Below are positions 35,636-44,855 of a stretch of DNA of 64,000 nt, piece after piece. Source of the DNA: CAYRFQ01 sp964423615 (GTDB lineage Bacteria > Planctomycetota > Planctomycetia > Gemmatales > Gemmataceae); assembly GCA_964423615.1 (NCBI GenBank), contig CAYRFQ010000036.1, positions 3,394 through 67,393 on the forward strand, in the 5' to 3' direction. The translations under genes and the position numbers were made by a program. Under the pieces are notes generated by a model. It was given only the letters and a program-made list of their open reading frames with translations. It was not told the origin of the DNA and did not search any database. Positions within the stretch are counted from its first letter, which is position 1. The number at the start of each line of letters is the position of its first letter.

Positions 35636-36529
35636 ATGCTTACCCTCGAAGGCTTGAAACGAAGTATTCGGACTGCCGAGGATTTGCACTCGGTGGTCAA
35701 GACGATGAAAGCTTTGGCGGCCGTGAATATCCGTCAATTTCAACAAGCTCTCAACTCGTTGACGGATTACTCTCGAACGATCGAACAAGGTTTCCAGGTG
35801 CTTCTGCAACAACCCGGTGCTTCCTTCTCCAAACCAAGGCAGGCTGCTACGAACAAATTAGCCGCGATCGTGTTCGGCTCGGATCAAGGAATGTGCGGTC
35901 CTTTGAACGAACAGATCGCAACGTACCTGGACAATCAACTCAGCGAGAGGAATCAATCCAAAGAGGACACAAGAGTATTGGTGATCGGGACTCGCCTCGC
36001 TGGCCGTCTCGAGGATCTTGGGTATCGGGTTCAGGTTCCGTTCGCGCTTCCGACTACTGTGGCACGAGTGACTCCCGCCGTCCAAACGACCCTTCTCACG
36101 ATCGATGGGTGGACGGAGGGCAGGGGAGTGGATCACATTCTACTGTGTTATTGCCAACACCTGTCGTCGGGTTCGTACGCCCCCAAGTCACTCGAGCTTT
36201 TGCCGCTGGACGTGCGTTGGTTGGAGACACTGAAAAAGCAAAAATGGCCTGGCCCATCGCTCCCGACGTTCACGTTGGACGCCGATGCGCTGTTCTCGCG
36301 CCTCGTTCATCAGTACTTGTTCGTGTCGCTCTTCCGTGCTTTCGTCGAGTCTCTTGCGAGCGAGAATGCGAGTCGTTTGTTGTCGATGCAAGCCGCCGAG
36401 CGAAACATCGCGGACAGACTTGAGGACCTGACTTCGCTTTATCACCAGGAACGTCAGATGGCCATCACTGGCGAGATCCTCGATATTGTTTCGGGTTTTG
36501 AAGCCCTCTCAACTTCCTCGGAGAATTAA
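35636..36529 (+). CDS. atpG: N-ATPase gamma subunit
   Basis: Central-shaft subunit, 297 residues. The N-terminal helix (LKRSIRTAEDLHSVVKTMKALAAVNIRQFQQA) and C-terminal helix (SENASRLLSMQAAERNIADRLEDL) that form the coiled-coil shaft are recognisable, with a Rossmann-like middle (FGSDQGMCGPLNEQI). It closes the nine-gene operon, 109 bases after atpA, a larger gap than elsewhere in the operon. Confidence 0.93.
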   Translation: MLTLEGLKRSIRTAEDLHSVVKTMKALAAVNIRQFQQALNSLTDYSRTIEQGFQVLLQQPGASFSKPRQAATNKLAAIVFGSDQGMCGPLNEQIATYLDNQLSERNQSKEDTRVLVIGTRLAGRLEDLGYRVQVPFALPTTVARVTPAVQTTLLTIDGWTEGRGVDHILLCYCQHLSSGSYAPKSLELLPLDVRWLETLKKQKWPGPSLPTFTLDADALFSRLVHQYLFVSLFRAFVESLASENASRLLSMQAAERNIADRLEDLTSLYHQERQMAITGEILDIVSGFEALSTSSEN

Positions 36530-36586
36530 AGTCCCTTTGCAGAGTTTCTTATACCACTTCACTTGCAGTAGAACGGGAGACAAACG

Positions 36587-37285
36587 ATGCCATCTCACAA
36601 CACATTAAGCCGAATTGGCGAAGCCCTCCAACGAGTAAGACAACACTGGGAAGAACGTTCGAAAAGTTCAGCGCGGTCATCGAGCGCCGAACCGTCCTTC
36701 CCCACGATTGCCATCACAAGGGAAGCTGGTGCCGAAGTCCCAGAAGTAGTGCGAAAACTGGGGGAGGAACTCGGCTGGCCCGTTTATGACAAGGAAATCC
36801 TGGAGCAAATTGCCGAGGAACGGGGTATTCGTGTCGATCTCCTGGAGAGCATCGACGAGCGATATGTTACCTGGATGGAAGAATGCCTCAGTGGATTGTC
36901 GGGGAATCCCAATTACACCGGCAGCGCCTACGCAAAGCATCTGTTCGAGGTGTTACACAGCCTTGCCAGCTTGGGCCAGTGTATCATCGTCGGGAGGGGA
37001 GCAGCACAGGCACTGCCTCGGAAATCCACCTTGCGGATTCGATTCGTGGCACCGCGGAATGAACGTATCGCCCGGGTCATGCACCGACAACAACTCTCGG
37101 AGAAGGAAGCGAAGGCCTGGGTCGATAAAACCCAGAAGGATCGCGACACCTTTATTCGGCAGTACGCCCACCGCGACCCGAACGACCCGTCTCACTACGA
37201 TTTGACCCTTGACGTCACTCGTTGGGATTCGGAGTCGCTGGTCAAACTGACCGTGATGGCGGTGAAATTGGCCATCATTGGTTGA
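36587..37285 (+). CDS. cytidylate kinase-like family protein
   Basis: A 232-residue protein of the cytidylate kinase-like (Cytidylate_kin2) family. The start of the fold is TIAITREAGAEVPEVVRKLGEELGWPVYDKEIL; the P-loop is degenerate (no GKS), as in many family members. IIVGRGAAQALP and RIRFVAPRNERIARVMHR are other signatures. The N-terminal 40 residues are polar and Ser-rich. GGGAGAC precedes the ATG. It follows atpG by 57 bases and may be read through, but has no obvious ATPase role. Substrate unknown. Confidence 0.88.
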   Translation: MPSHNTLSRIGEALQRVRQHWEERSKSSARSSSAEPSFPTIAITREAGAEVPEVVRKLGEELGWPVYDKEILEQIAEERGIRVDLLESIDERYVTWMEECLSGLSGNPNYTGSAYAKHLFEVLHSLASLGQCIIVGRGAAQALPRKSTLRIRFVAPRNERIARVMHRQQLSEKEAKAWVDKTQKDRDTFIRQYAHRDPNDPSHYDLTLDVTRWDSESLVKLTVMAVKLAIIG

Positions 37286-37930
37286 GGCAAGTCTGTTCAG
37301 GTATCCTCGGATGGATATGTATTCATTCGGAACGGAAAGAACCGCTTGGTGGCTTTCCTCCGACATCCGAGAATACTGAGCCCAAGGAATGGCCAACCTT
37401 GGTAGGCGAAAAAGCTTGGCGGTCGTTTGGCGGAGTAAGGCGTGCCTTCGCTTTGGCTTCGCCAACGCCCGGTTATAACTCTAATCTCTCTTGTCGAGCA
37501 CTCCCCACCACAAGCGGTCCTCGATCAACTTTGCGTGGCGAACGTGCCGTCATGAGAAAGCTGTCTCCGCAATTTCATCGTTGTAAGCCAGAGAAACACA
37601 AATCGTAGTTTCGTCAAAAACGGCTCGGATTTGTCGGTTGGGTCTTTCAGACATTATTTTGTGCCTTTACGCGCTCGAAATATCGCTTGTACACATCTTG
37701 GGGTAACTCTACGGTAAACTCGTGATGTCCCTTCACCGCCGAAAAGTCTCCACTGAAAAACTATTCGTATCAACTATCGGATGTGTTTTCTTCGGTCTCA
37801 GGCCGTCGGCTGCCTCTTCTGCAATGGCTCGAATCCTTGGGATTCGATTGTCCCTTCCGTAGAATGACTCACTGGACCTCCAAGAAGGTTCGTCAGCTCA
37901 TGCAATTCTTCTAACAAGAGAGAATCCCCG
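37286..37930. other. 645-base intergenic region, no gene supported
   Basis: An open frame from 37222 to 37608 overlaps the upstream gene and lacks any motif. The rest is without long frames. No terminator, tRNA or riboswitch-like structure was recognised. Confidence 0.45.
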
Positions 37931-38674
37931 ATGAATTACGATATCAAAGACAAAATTGCCTTGGTTACTGGCGCGAATCGAGGGATCGGGAAGGCGATCG
38001 TCGAAACTTTCCTCAAACACGGAGTTTCAAAAGTCTACGCAGCCGTCCGGACGTTGGAGACCACTGCGTCCCTTGTCGAAGCGCACGGAGACAAGGTCGT
38101 TCCGATACGCATAGATCTAGGAGATCCGGCGTCCATTAAGGCCGCCGCAGACAAAGCCCAAGACGTTCAGGTCGTTGTCAACAACGCTGGCGTATTGACC
38201 ACCACAAGTCCACTGGACGAGAAAGCACTTGAATCCCTCGACTTCGAGATGAACATTAATGTCAATGGTCTCATCCACATGGCCCAGGCGTTTGCACCCG
38301 TACTCAAAGCAAACGGAGGCGGTGTGTTTGCCCAACTCAACTCGGTCGTTTCGATGAAATGCTTTGCCCAGTTTGGGACCTACTCCGCATCGAAAGCCGC
38401 AGCGTACGCCATCACACAAGCTCTGCGAGACGTCCTCGCCGAACAAGGGACCATGATCCTGAGCGTTCACCCTGGACCGATCGCAACGGACATGGGTGAT
38501 TCGGCTGGATTGACTGAGATTGCCGAACCGGCTTCGCTCGTGCCGGAAGCCATGATTGCGGCTCTGAAGGCCGGTGAATTTCACGTGTTCCCGGACTCGA
38601 TGGCAAAGCAAATCGGAGAGGCTTACGCCAGCTTTGCCAAGAATGTGGTCGAAGCGAATTTGATGGAAGGATAG
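37931..38674 (+). CDS. SDR family oxidoreductase
   Basis: A classical short-chain dehydrogenase, 247 residues. TGANRGIG is at residues 14-21, NNAG near 87, catalytic Ser in LNSVVSM and YSASK near 157-161. PGPIATDMG is the usual post-active-site segment. The GANRG variant and the C-terminal short helix resemble carbonyl-reductase-like SDRs; the substrate is unknown. AGAGAG lies upstream of the ATG. Confidence 0.93.
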   Translation: MNYDIKDKIALVTGANRGIGKAIVETFLKHGVSKVYAAVRTLETTASLVEAHGDKVVPIRIDLGDPASIKAAADKAQDVQVVVNNAGVLTTTSPLDEKALESLDFEMNINVNGLIHMAQAFAPVLKANGGGVFAQLNSVVSMKCFAQFGTYSASKAAAYAITQALRDVLAEQGTMILSVHPGPIATDMGDSAGLTEIAEPASLVPEAMIAALKAGEFHVFPDSMAKQIGEAYASFAKNVVEANLMEG

Positions 38675-38716
38675 TAGTGTAGCGTGTTCGTCCTGACGAT
38701 CCGGTCACGCACACTA
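38675..38716. terminator. hairpin between convergent genes
   Basis: An imperfect inverted repeat, TAGTGTAGCGTG and CACGCACACTA with one bulged A. It begins right after the SDR stop, between the SDR gene and the leftward gene ending at 38748. T tracts are poor, so function as a terminator is tentative. Confidence 0.45.
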
Positions 38717-38747
38717 CCTTGCCCGCGAATTTAATCCACTTGTTTTC

Positions 38748-39776
38748 TCACGGGTTGGCTTCGGGAGGAATCCCGTTCCCTTTTGGTGGCTCGACAGGAA
38801 TGATTGGACCGAGCCTTGGGCTGTTCACGGTCGGCGCTGGAGGTGGGATTTCTGCGACAGGAGAAGTTTTCTGCGTTTTTTTGGTTTCCGCCGGTGAGAC
38901 CTGGACTTCCGGGAAAGTCGGACTCGTTGGACGTTCTTTTTTTGGCTTTTTCTCTTTTTGGGCTACTGGCTTCGGCTGACTAGATTTTGCCTTTTTTCGT
39001 TTAGTGTTCGTGTCGATTTTTTGCTTGGGCAACGTTTTTTCGACCTTCTTCTGCGGCGTCACATTTTTGTTGTTGATAAACACAGGAGATGGTTCGACAG
39101 ACAGGCCAGCAATTGTAAAAGATTGATCTTCGACTTTGAGGAGACGGAGCTGTGTGGTCGGTCGAGTTCTCGAACTTCCAGTGAATCGCAAAAGTGCGAC
39201 CGGCTTCCCTTCGTGGCGATACCAATCGATGTCGATTTTACTTTGATCTCCCCCAGGCCGTTCCAGAATTTTCGCGAGATGTTTCATCAACGTCTTGGGG
39301 GAAATGGGGATCGCACCTGCACGTAAGTTGAGAAACTGCATCGCCACCACGTTGGCCTCATCACGAACCATCCAGATCCGGACGTCCAACGAGACGACCA
39401 TACTCCACGGAGGCGACCCATATCGAAATCCTAGCCGGAGAATGTCGTCTTCAATAGCGACTCGCAAATCGTTGATGCCGTCGGGAAGCATCCGTTCGGC
39501 GGTACGTGAATTGACGAAATCTTCGGCAAAATAGCTGTTGATTTGGAGTTGGGTGAAGGCTTCTTGCCACTGGTCTTGTCGATCGTAGATCTTCGCGGAA
39601 AGGCTGAATAGTTTCTGGTTGCAGACTTTGGACGCTTTCGTTCGCATGTGACCCGGCGGCACTGCCGCACGGTTGTAGAATGCAGGTTCATGGGCCAAGA
39701 GGAAACCCAGCGCGACCACTCCCACGACGACGAGTGCGAGAATGAGGAGACTCGTAATGATCAATTTCCGTCGCAT
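38748..39776 (-). CDS. hypothetical protein, N-terminal anchor, Pro/Lys-rich tail
   Basis: I do not recognise this 342-residue protein. A single N-terminal membrane helix (KLIITSLLILALVVVGVVALGFLL, a signal anchor) is followed by a folded domain of about 200 residues (SAKIYDRQDQWQEAFTQLQ, then LGFRYGSPPWSMVVSLDVRI). A disordered Lys/Pro-rich tail of about 110 residues ends in PPEANP. The ATG at 39776 has AGAGGA six bases upstream; the frame is open further but without support. The folded part would face the periplasm or outside. Confidence 0.82.
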   Translation of the reverse strand: MRRKLIITSLLILALVVVGVVALGFLLAHEPAFYNRAAVPPGHMRTKASKVCNQKLFSLSAKIYDRQDQWQEAFTQLQINSYFAEDFVNSRTAERMLPDGINDLRVAIEDDILRLGFRYGSPPWSMVVSLDVRIWMVRDEANVVAMQFLNLRAGAIPISPKTLMKHLAKILERPGGDQSKIDIDWYRHEGKPVALLRFTGSSRTRPTTQLRLLKVEDQSFTIAGLSVEPSPVFINNKNVTPQKKVEKTLPKQKIDTNTKRKKAKSSQPKPVAQKEKKPKKERPTSPTFPEVQVSPAETKKTQKTSPVAEIPPPAPTVNSPRLGPIIPVEPPKGNGIPPEANP

Positions 39777-40317
39777 ATCTCGTCCTCTTTCTGAGGGCCG
39801 GATTCCAAAGTTGCCTGCCGCTACACGGTTCTCGAAATAGATGGGCCGTATACCGAATCTGACGCAACGAATCAACTTCGAAATGGCTGGAGCGTTTCCT
39901 GATTGCTTCGACTACATGTGGAAAAATGAAATAAGACCTTTGGGCCAACCATTTCGTAATGACATGCAGGTCGCGTGTCCTTGTTTCTCGCCGAAGTGCC
40001 ACGCGGCTCGCGTGACACATTTGGTCAACCGTTTCGGAGGACTGCAACTCGCGGGTTCCATTTATCCAGGACCCAAGACCAATGAGAACCGCTCCGCTAC
40101 TGTGTCCGGAAAGCAAAGCACGACTCTTGCGTAGTTCAAAATCGCAAGTCCCTTGTAGTTGGACTTGACCCTTATTTATCCCTTCGCTACAACCACGCCG
40201 CGTTTACGGAAGACGCGGGGAAATGGGAAATGTCGAGGCTGCCGGTTCCGAATCCACGTTCGTGGAGACTGGCAACGAGTCGAACTCGACAGACTTAGGA
40301 AACGAGGAGAGAACACA
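39777..40317. other. divergent intergenic region, no gene supported
   Basis: 541 bases between the leftward anchored protein and ompH. The open frame at 39841-40134 is without motif. Promoters for both flanking genes should be here. Confidence 0.45.
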
Positions 40318-40944
40318 GTGAAGAGGTTTGCCGGTCTCACTACAAGCGTGTTGGCATTGGGTTTGATGTTCTCGGTGGTCTCAACTTCTTGGGCACAGAA
40401 CGGAACTCGGGTCGGCATCGTCAACATGGACATCATCCTGAAGAACTACAAGAAGGTTCAGTTCTTCAAGACCGAACTCAAGAACGTTGCAGAGCCCTAC
40501 CGGGAAAAGGTCAAAAAGTACGAAGATTACTACAAGCGGTGGAAAGAGATTGAAGGGAATCCACAGAAATCCAAGAAAGAGCGAACCGACGCCAACAAGC
40601 AAGCAGTTCTTTGGAAGCGTAAGATCGAAGACCTGACGAACGAAGCCAACAAGAAGATCATGGACATGGGCCAAAACAACTTGGTTCGTCTGTATCGTGA
40701 TTTGGAGACCGTCATTGCTGGTTATGCCAAGGCCAACGGTTATCACCTCGTTTGTCACCATTTCGATCCGGTTGATCCAAAGCAGAAATATTCTTGGGCC
40801 AACCTGGACCGTCGGTTGAACCGCCCCATGCAGGCCGGTTCCATGAGCCCAATTTACGTTTCCAACGCCATCGATATTTCGAACGATGTCTTGAGCATCC
40901 TCAACCGGCAGTATCCAGACGACAAGAACGCCCAAGGTCAGTAA
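40318..40944 (+). CDS. OmpH/Skp family periplasmic chaperone
   Basis: A 208-residue Skp-like protein that probably holds outer-membrane proteins in the periplasm. It has a signal peptide (FAGLTTSVLALGLMFSVVSTSWAQ), the strand GTRVGIVNMDIIL, and two long charged helices forming the tentacle-like coiled coil (about 55-125). The C-terminal strand segment ends ISNDVLSILNRQYP. The GTG has GAGGAGA seven bases upstream. It precedes lpxC by about 270 bases, as OmpH often lies near lipid A genes. Confidence 0.92.
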   Translation: MKRFAGLTTSVLALGLMFSVVSTSWAQNGTRVGIVNMDIILKNYKKVQFFKTELKNVAEPYREKVKKYEDYYKRWKEIEGNPQKSKKERTDANKQAVLWKRKIEDLTNEANKKIMDMGQNNLVRLYRDLETVIAGYAKANGYHLVCHHFDPVDPKQKYSWANLDRRLNRPMQAGSMSPIYVSNAIDISNDVLSILNRQYPDDKNAQGQ

Positions 40945-41216
40945 GGTCCGGTTGCCGAGGGATATTGCTCCATCTGGTGGTGGGACGGTGTGTCAACACG
41001 ACTCCGTCCTCTCCAATTGGGAAAACCACGGTAGTTTCGTTCGATTCATTTTGATAGTGTTGTTCTCGCCCACGAGGCGACGAGACAAGAAACGGAGGGC
41101 GTGACTTCTTCCGTGAATTTCCTTGTTCCGTCCTGGTTATCGTGGGCTGATTTTTTCTACTCCACAGAACACGGCTCGGAGAGGATTTCGCAGCCGACAC
41201 GCGCAAGGAAGTATTC

Positions 41217-42101
41217 GTGAGAAAGCTAACATCTCGCTCCCAGCGGACGATTGCCCGCCCGGTGTGCGTTCGCGGTGTAGGTTACATTACCGGTGCTAAC
41301 GTTTCATTGCAATTCGCTCCAGCACCACCATCAACAGGCATCGTTTTCGTCCGGACGGATTTGCCCCCGCAAGTTTGCATTCCAGCACGGATCGACAAAG
41401 TGACCGGGACCAGTCGGCGAACTACCCTTGGTTCGATGCCGAGGTGCGTGACTGTCGTCGAGCATGTTCTGGCGGCCTTGGCTGGACTACGGATCGACAA
41501 CTGCTACGTGGAACTCAACGCCATCGAACCTCCTGGAATGGATGGTTCGTCCCGCCCGTTCGTTAAGGCTCTACGAGAGGCCGGAATTGTCGACCAGTCA
41601 GCCGATCGAGACGTTTGGACGGTGGATCGACCGCTCATCGTAGAACGAAATGGAGCAACGTTAACGCTGCATCCTGCGGTCGGAGAGGAATTACGGATCA
41701 GCTACTTACTCGATTACGGTGGTTTTAACCCCATCATGCCCCAACGACACTCACAGACGATTTATCCACAGAGTTTCATCAATGAGATTGCTCCTTGTCG
41801 GACCTATTTGCTCGAAGCTGAGGCTCACGAGTTGCGTCGACAAGGGATTGGGTCCCGTACGCGCGTGACAGACCTCGTTGTGTTTGGTCCACAGGGCCCG
41901 ATCGAAAACAAATTACGCTTTGCCGACGAACCTGCCCGACACAAAATTCTCGACATCATCGGCGACCTGGCGTTACTGGGCTGTGACGTTCGAGGACACA
42001 TTGTGGGATATCGTTCGGGGCACCCATTGAACGCCGAGTTGACTCAAGAGCTTGCAGACATGATTCCGACAACGACGATTTTGCAATCACGTGCGGCCTA
42101 G
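41217..42101 (+). CDS. lpxC: UDP-3-O-acyl-N-acetylglucosamine deacetylase
   Basis: The committed zinc deacetylase of lipid A synthesis, 294 residues. Zinc ligands are His83 (VEHVLAALAG), His242 and Asp246 (RHKILDIIGD). The acid/base His269 is in SGHPLN, and GMDGSSRPF is the substrate loop. GTG at 41217 has AAGGAAG upstream. Its presence supports a lipid A-containing outer membrane. The gene follows ompH and precedes a Gfo/Idh dehydrogenase by about 500 bases. Confidence 0.97.
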   Translation: MRKLTSRSQRTIARPVCVRGVGYITGANVSLQFAPAPPSTGIVFVRTDLPPQVCIPARIDKVTGTSRRTTLGSMPRCVTVVEHVLAALAGLRIDNCYVELNAIEPPGMDGSSRPFVKALREAGIVDQSADRDVWTVDRPLIVERNGATLTLHPAVGEELRISYLLDYGGFNPIMPQRHSQTIYPQSFINEIAPCRTYLLEAEAHELRRQGIGSRTRVTDLVVFGPQGPIENKLRFADEPARHKILDIIGDLALLGCDVRGHIVGYRSGHPLNAELTQELADMIPTTTILQSRAA

Positions 42102-42598
42102 GGCGGCTTGTGGATGAGTGTGGCGGTCTTGTTTCTCGGCCTCTCCCAAAGAGGCGAGGGGTCGAGCGTGAGGGATATCCAATCCCAACTCGAATTTCGC
42201 ATTCTTGTCTGGGTTTGGGATAGACAACCACGAATCCCACACCCGACTTGTCTCTCCCAGGAAGGGAAAGAGCTAATACCAAGAACGCGATGTCCGGATA
42301 CATCGGAAGATAGACAGTTGCTTGGTTGTGGCCAGAGCGGATACGACCTTGTTGCATCGGAACGGTTGGAAAGAATCTTCGGAAACTTCCCAGGAACGGT
42401 CCATCACCCACCGGAACCAAGGTGACGAAAACGACACTGCTTCCTTAACCCAATCCAAGCAACAGCCGTCTCTCAAAGACCTCGCGGATCCGGTGGACCG
42501 TTGCAGTCTCTACTGACTAATTGGCGACAACACTTTCGGTTTTTTCACATAACGGTGGGGACCACTCCACCATAGAAATCAACTTCTCGGAGACACGG
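42102..42598. other. 497-base intergenic region, no gene supported
   Basis: No coding sequence with a ribosome binding site or motif. A short inverted repeat (CTCGGCCTCT with AGAGGCGAG) lies near 42137, with no T tract. The right end should include the promoter of the Gfo/Idh gene. Confidence 0.4.
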
Positions 42599-43690
42599 AT
42601 GGCTCCCTTACGAATGGCCGTTGTCGGGGTCGGTCACCTCGGGCAGGCCCACGCACGAATCTTGGATGGTCTACCAGACGTGGAACTTGTAGGTGTTGTC
42701 GATGTCAACCCTAAACAAGCCGAATCCGTCGGAGATAAACTTGGCGTTCCAGCTTACACCGACTACTGGCCGTTGCTAAGGCAAGTCGATGCTGCGAGCA
42801 TCGTGGTGCCGACCACTCATCATCTCGAAGTCGCCAAGGCATTCCTTGAGCAAGGGCTGCCCTTACTCGTGGAAAAACCAATCGCCGCGTCACTTCAGGA
42901 AGCTCAACAACTCGTCGATTTGTCGGAAGACCATAATACCCTTTTGCAAGTGGGGCACATCGAGCGATTCAATCCTGCTTATCTCGAACTGAGACAACGT
43001 CCGCTCCAACCGAAGTTCATCCGTGCCGAGCGAGTTGGGCCGTTCACAGGTCGATCGACAGACATCGGAGTCGTGCTTGATTTGATGATCCACGATCTCG
43101 ATTTGATCTTGGAGATCGTCAGCGCCCCGATCGCTTCGGTCGAGGCTCTTGGCGTGACCTTATTCGGAGAACACGAGGACATCGCGAATGCCCGCGTCCG
43201 ATTTACCAACGGTTGTGTCGCCGAGTTGACTGCCAGTCGAGCCACACCGATGCCTTCGAGGAAGATGCAAATTTGGGCTTCCGAGGGATTCGTAACGATC
43301 GATTTCCAAAAACGTGAGTTGAACATGATTCAACCTTCGGGTCCGCTACGTCAATTTGGACTCGACGTGCAGCAGATGGATCCTGTGAGTCGCGCTCGGT
43401 TGAAAGATGATCTGTTCACAAGACATCTTCCGATGCTCCAACTCGACTGTATGGCGGGAGATCAACTCACGGCGGAACTCGAACACTTCCTGGAATGCGT
43501 ACGAACCGGTCAACAACCTTGTGTGAACGCAGTCGATGGAATGAACGCCATCGCTTTGGCGAACCAGGTTCTTGAAAAGGTGCGAAAACATCAATGGGAA
43601 GGACGTCCAGAGGGACATGTGGGACCGAAAGATATGCCCGAACCGATGGGCAATCTGTTTACTCCGCGTTCCGGCGAAGCTGCCGCGTAG
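42599..43690 (+). CDS. Gfo/Idh family dehydrogenase, GnnA-like
   Basis: A 363-residue NAD(P)-dependent oxidoreductase. The Rossmann motif is AVVGVGHLGQAHA, EKPIA is the family cofactor motif, and GHIERFNPA is like that of dehydrogenases near lipid A genes, including GnnA-type UDP-GlcNAc 3-dehydrogenases. The C-terminal beta-sheet domain is complete. ATG at 42599 has GGAG seven bases upstream; the frame continues upstream without support. Its place after lpxC fits lipid A sugar modification, but the substrate is inferred, not proven. No gnnB-like aminotransferase is in the window. Confidence 0.9.
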   Translation: MAPLRMAVVGVGHLGQAHARILDGLPDVELVGVVDVNPKQAESVGDKLGVPAYTDYWPLLRQVDAASIVVPTTHHLEVAKAFLEQGLPLLVEKPIAASLQEAQQLVDLSEDHNTLLQVGHIERFNPAYLELRQRPLQPKFIRAERVGPFTGRSTDIGVVLDLMIHDLDLILEIVSAPIASVEALGVTLFGEHEDIANARVRFTNGCVAELTASRATPMPSRKMQIWASEGFVTIDFQKRELNMIQPSGPLRQFGLDVQQMDPVSRARLKDDLFTRHLPMLQLDCMAGDQLTAELEHFLECVRTGQQPCVNAVDGMNAIALANQVLEKVRKHQWEGRPEGHVGPKDMPEPMGNLFTPRSGEAAA

Positions 43691-43720
43691 CGTCGAAACG
43701 AATCGACACGGTACCATTCT

Positions 43721-43745
43721 GTCGGGTGGGGTCGTCCTGCCCGAC
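43721..43745 (+). terminator. hairpin after the Gfo/Idh gene
   Basis: GTCGGG and CCCGAC, extended by a GG/CC pair, with an inner loop, followed by CGCAATTTTC. It lies 31 bases after the stop and is a plausible intrinsic terminator. Confidence 0.65.
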
Positions 43746-43968
43746 CGCAATTTTCAGGCAATGAGAACAGTCAACTCAAAACTATAGAACGGCCTGAGTT
43801 CGCGCTAATCGGCACTTCCCATCACCTCGAATCCAACCAAGCAGTATCAACTCTACTCGCTTACATCCGTGATCTTTGGAATAATGAAAGATATCCAGGG
43901 CCGAAATGGAAGCGTGATTTCTTGGTCATGATCTTCTCGCTTTCCAGCAACTCTGAAGGACTCAACGA

Positions 43969-44802
43969 ATGACACAGCCCACGATTTTGATGTGTCCTCC
44001 TGACTACTTTGGCATCGAATATGAAATTAATCCATGGATGAAACTCGAACGAGATGCTGAACCGGGACAAGCGCAAGCGCAATGGGCCAAACTCCACGAG
44101 ACGCTCGTTGGGGTTGGGGTGGAAGTGAAACTGCTTGAGCCGCGTGACGGGTTACCTGACTTTGTTTTCACGGCCAACGCTGGTTTGGTCTATGGCAATC
44201 GATTCGTCAGTTCGCGGTTTCAACATAAGGTCCGCGCCGCGGAGTCTCCGCACTTTGAGGAGTGGTTCGCAGACCACGGATATACGGTCGAGCATTTGCC
44301 AAAAAGCGTATGTTTCGAGGGTGCCGGAGATGCTCTTTTCTGTGGCCAAACACTTTTTGCAGGGTACCGCATTCGGAGTGACGCTGGTGGGCACCATCAA
44401 ATCGCCAAAATGCTCGGCATCCACGTTTTGCCTGTCGAACTTGTTGATCGGCGGTTTTATCATCTCGACACTTGCTTCTGTCCTCTGGCACCCGACGAAG
44501 CCATCTACTTTCCAGACGCCTTCGACGATTACGGACAGAAAGTCCTCAAACAACATATCCCGAAATTGCACTCCGTCGCGGAAGATGACGCAGAGCGATT
44601 TGGATGCAACGCCGTCGTCGTTGGAAAGACCGTCATTCTCAACGATGGCTGCGACAAGTTGATGGGTGCCCTCGAGGACTGGGGATATCAACCCATTGCG
44701 ATCAAGCTCGACGAATTCCTTAAGTCGGGCGGAAGTGCCAAATGTCTCACGCTAAGGCTCGACGGTGAGGAAGCAGCGGGTTGGCGAGACGGGGCAGGGT
44801 AG
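43969..44802 (+). CDS. arginine-deiminase-fold hydrolase (DDAH/ADI-like)
   Basis: A 277-residue guanidine-modifying enzyme of the amidinotransferase/ADI fold. The active-site residues are present: Asp64 in PDFVFTANAG, Glu117 in FEGAGD, His165 in FYHLDTCF and nucleophile Cys259 in GGSAKC. Members hydrolyse arginine, dimethylarginine or related guanidines, giving citrulline or ornithine. The substrate here is open. AAGGA precedes the ATG by nine bases. Convergent with the glycosylase gene. Confidence 0.93.
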   Translation: MTQPTILMCPPDYFGIEYEINPWMKLERDAEPGQAQAQWAKLHETLVGVGVEVKLLEPRDGLPDFVFTANAGLVYGNRFVSSRFQHKVRAAESPHFEEWFADHGYTVEHLPKSVCFEGAGDALFCGQTLFAGYRIRSDAGGHHQIAKMLGIHVLPVELVDRRFYHLDTCFCPLAPDEAIYFPDAFDDYGQKVLKQHIPKLHSVAEDDAERFGCNAVVVGKTVILNDGCDKLMGALEDWGYQPIAIKLDEFLKSGGSAKCLTLRLDGEEAAGWRDGAG

Positions 44803-44855
44803 GGCGGAAGTATTTTCGTGAAAAGCGCTTTCCATTGCTTCCCTATCACAGTGCT

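Noticed and set aside
37222..37608. Open frame overlapping the cytidylate-kinase-like gene
   Set aside because: Overlaps a well-supported gene out of frame and has no recognisable features.
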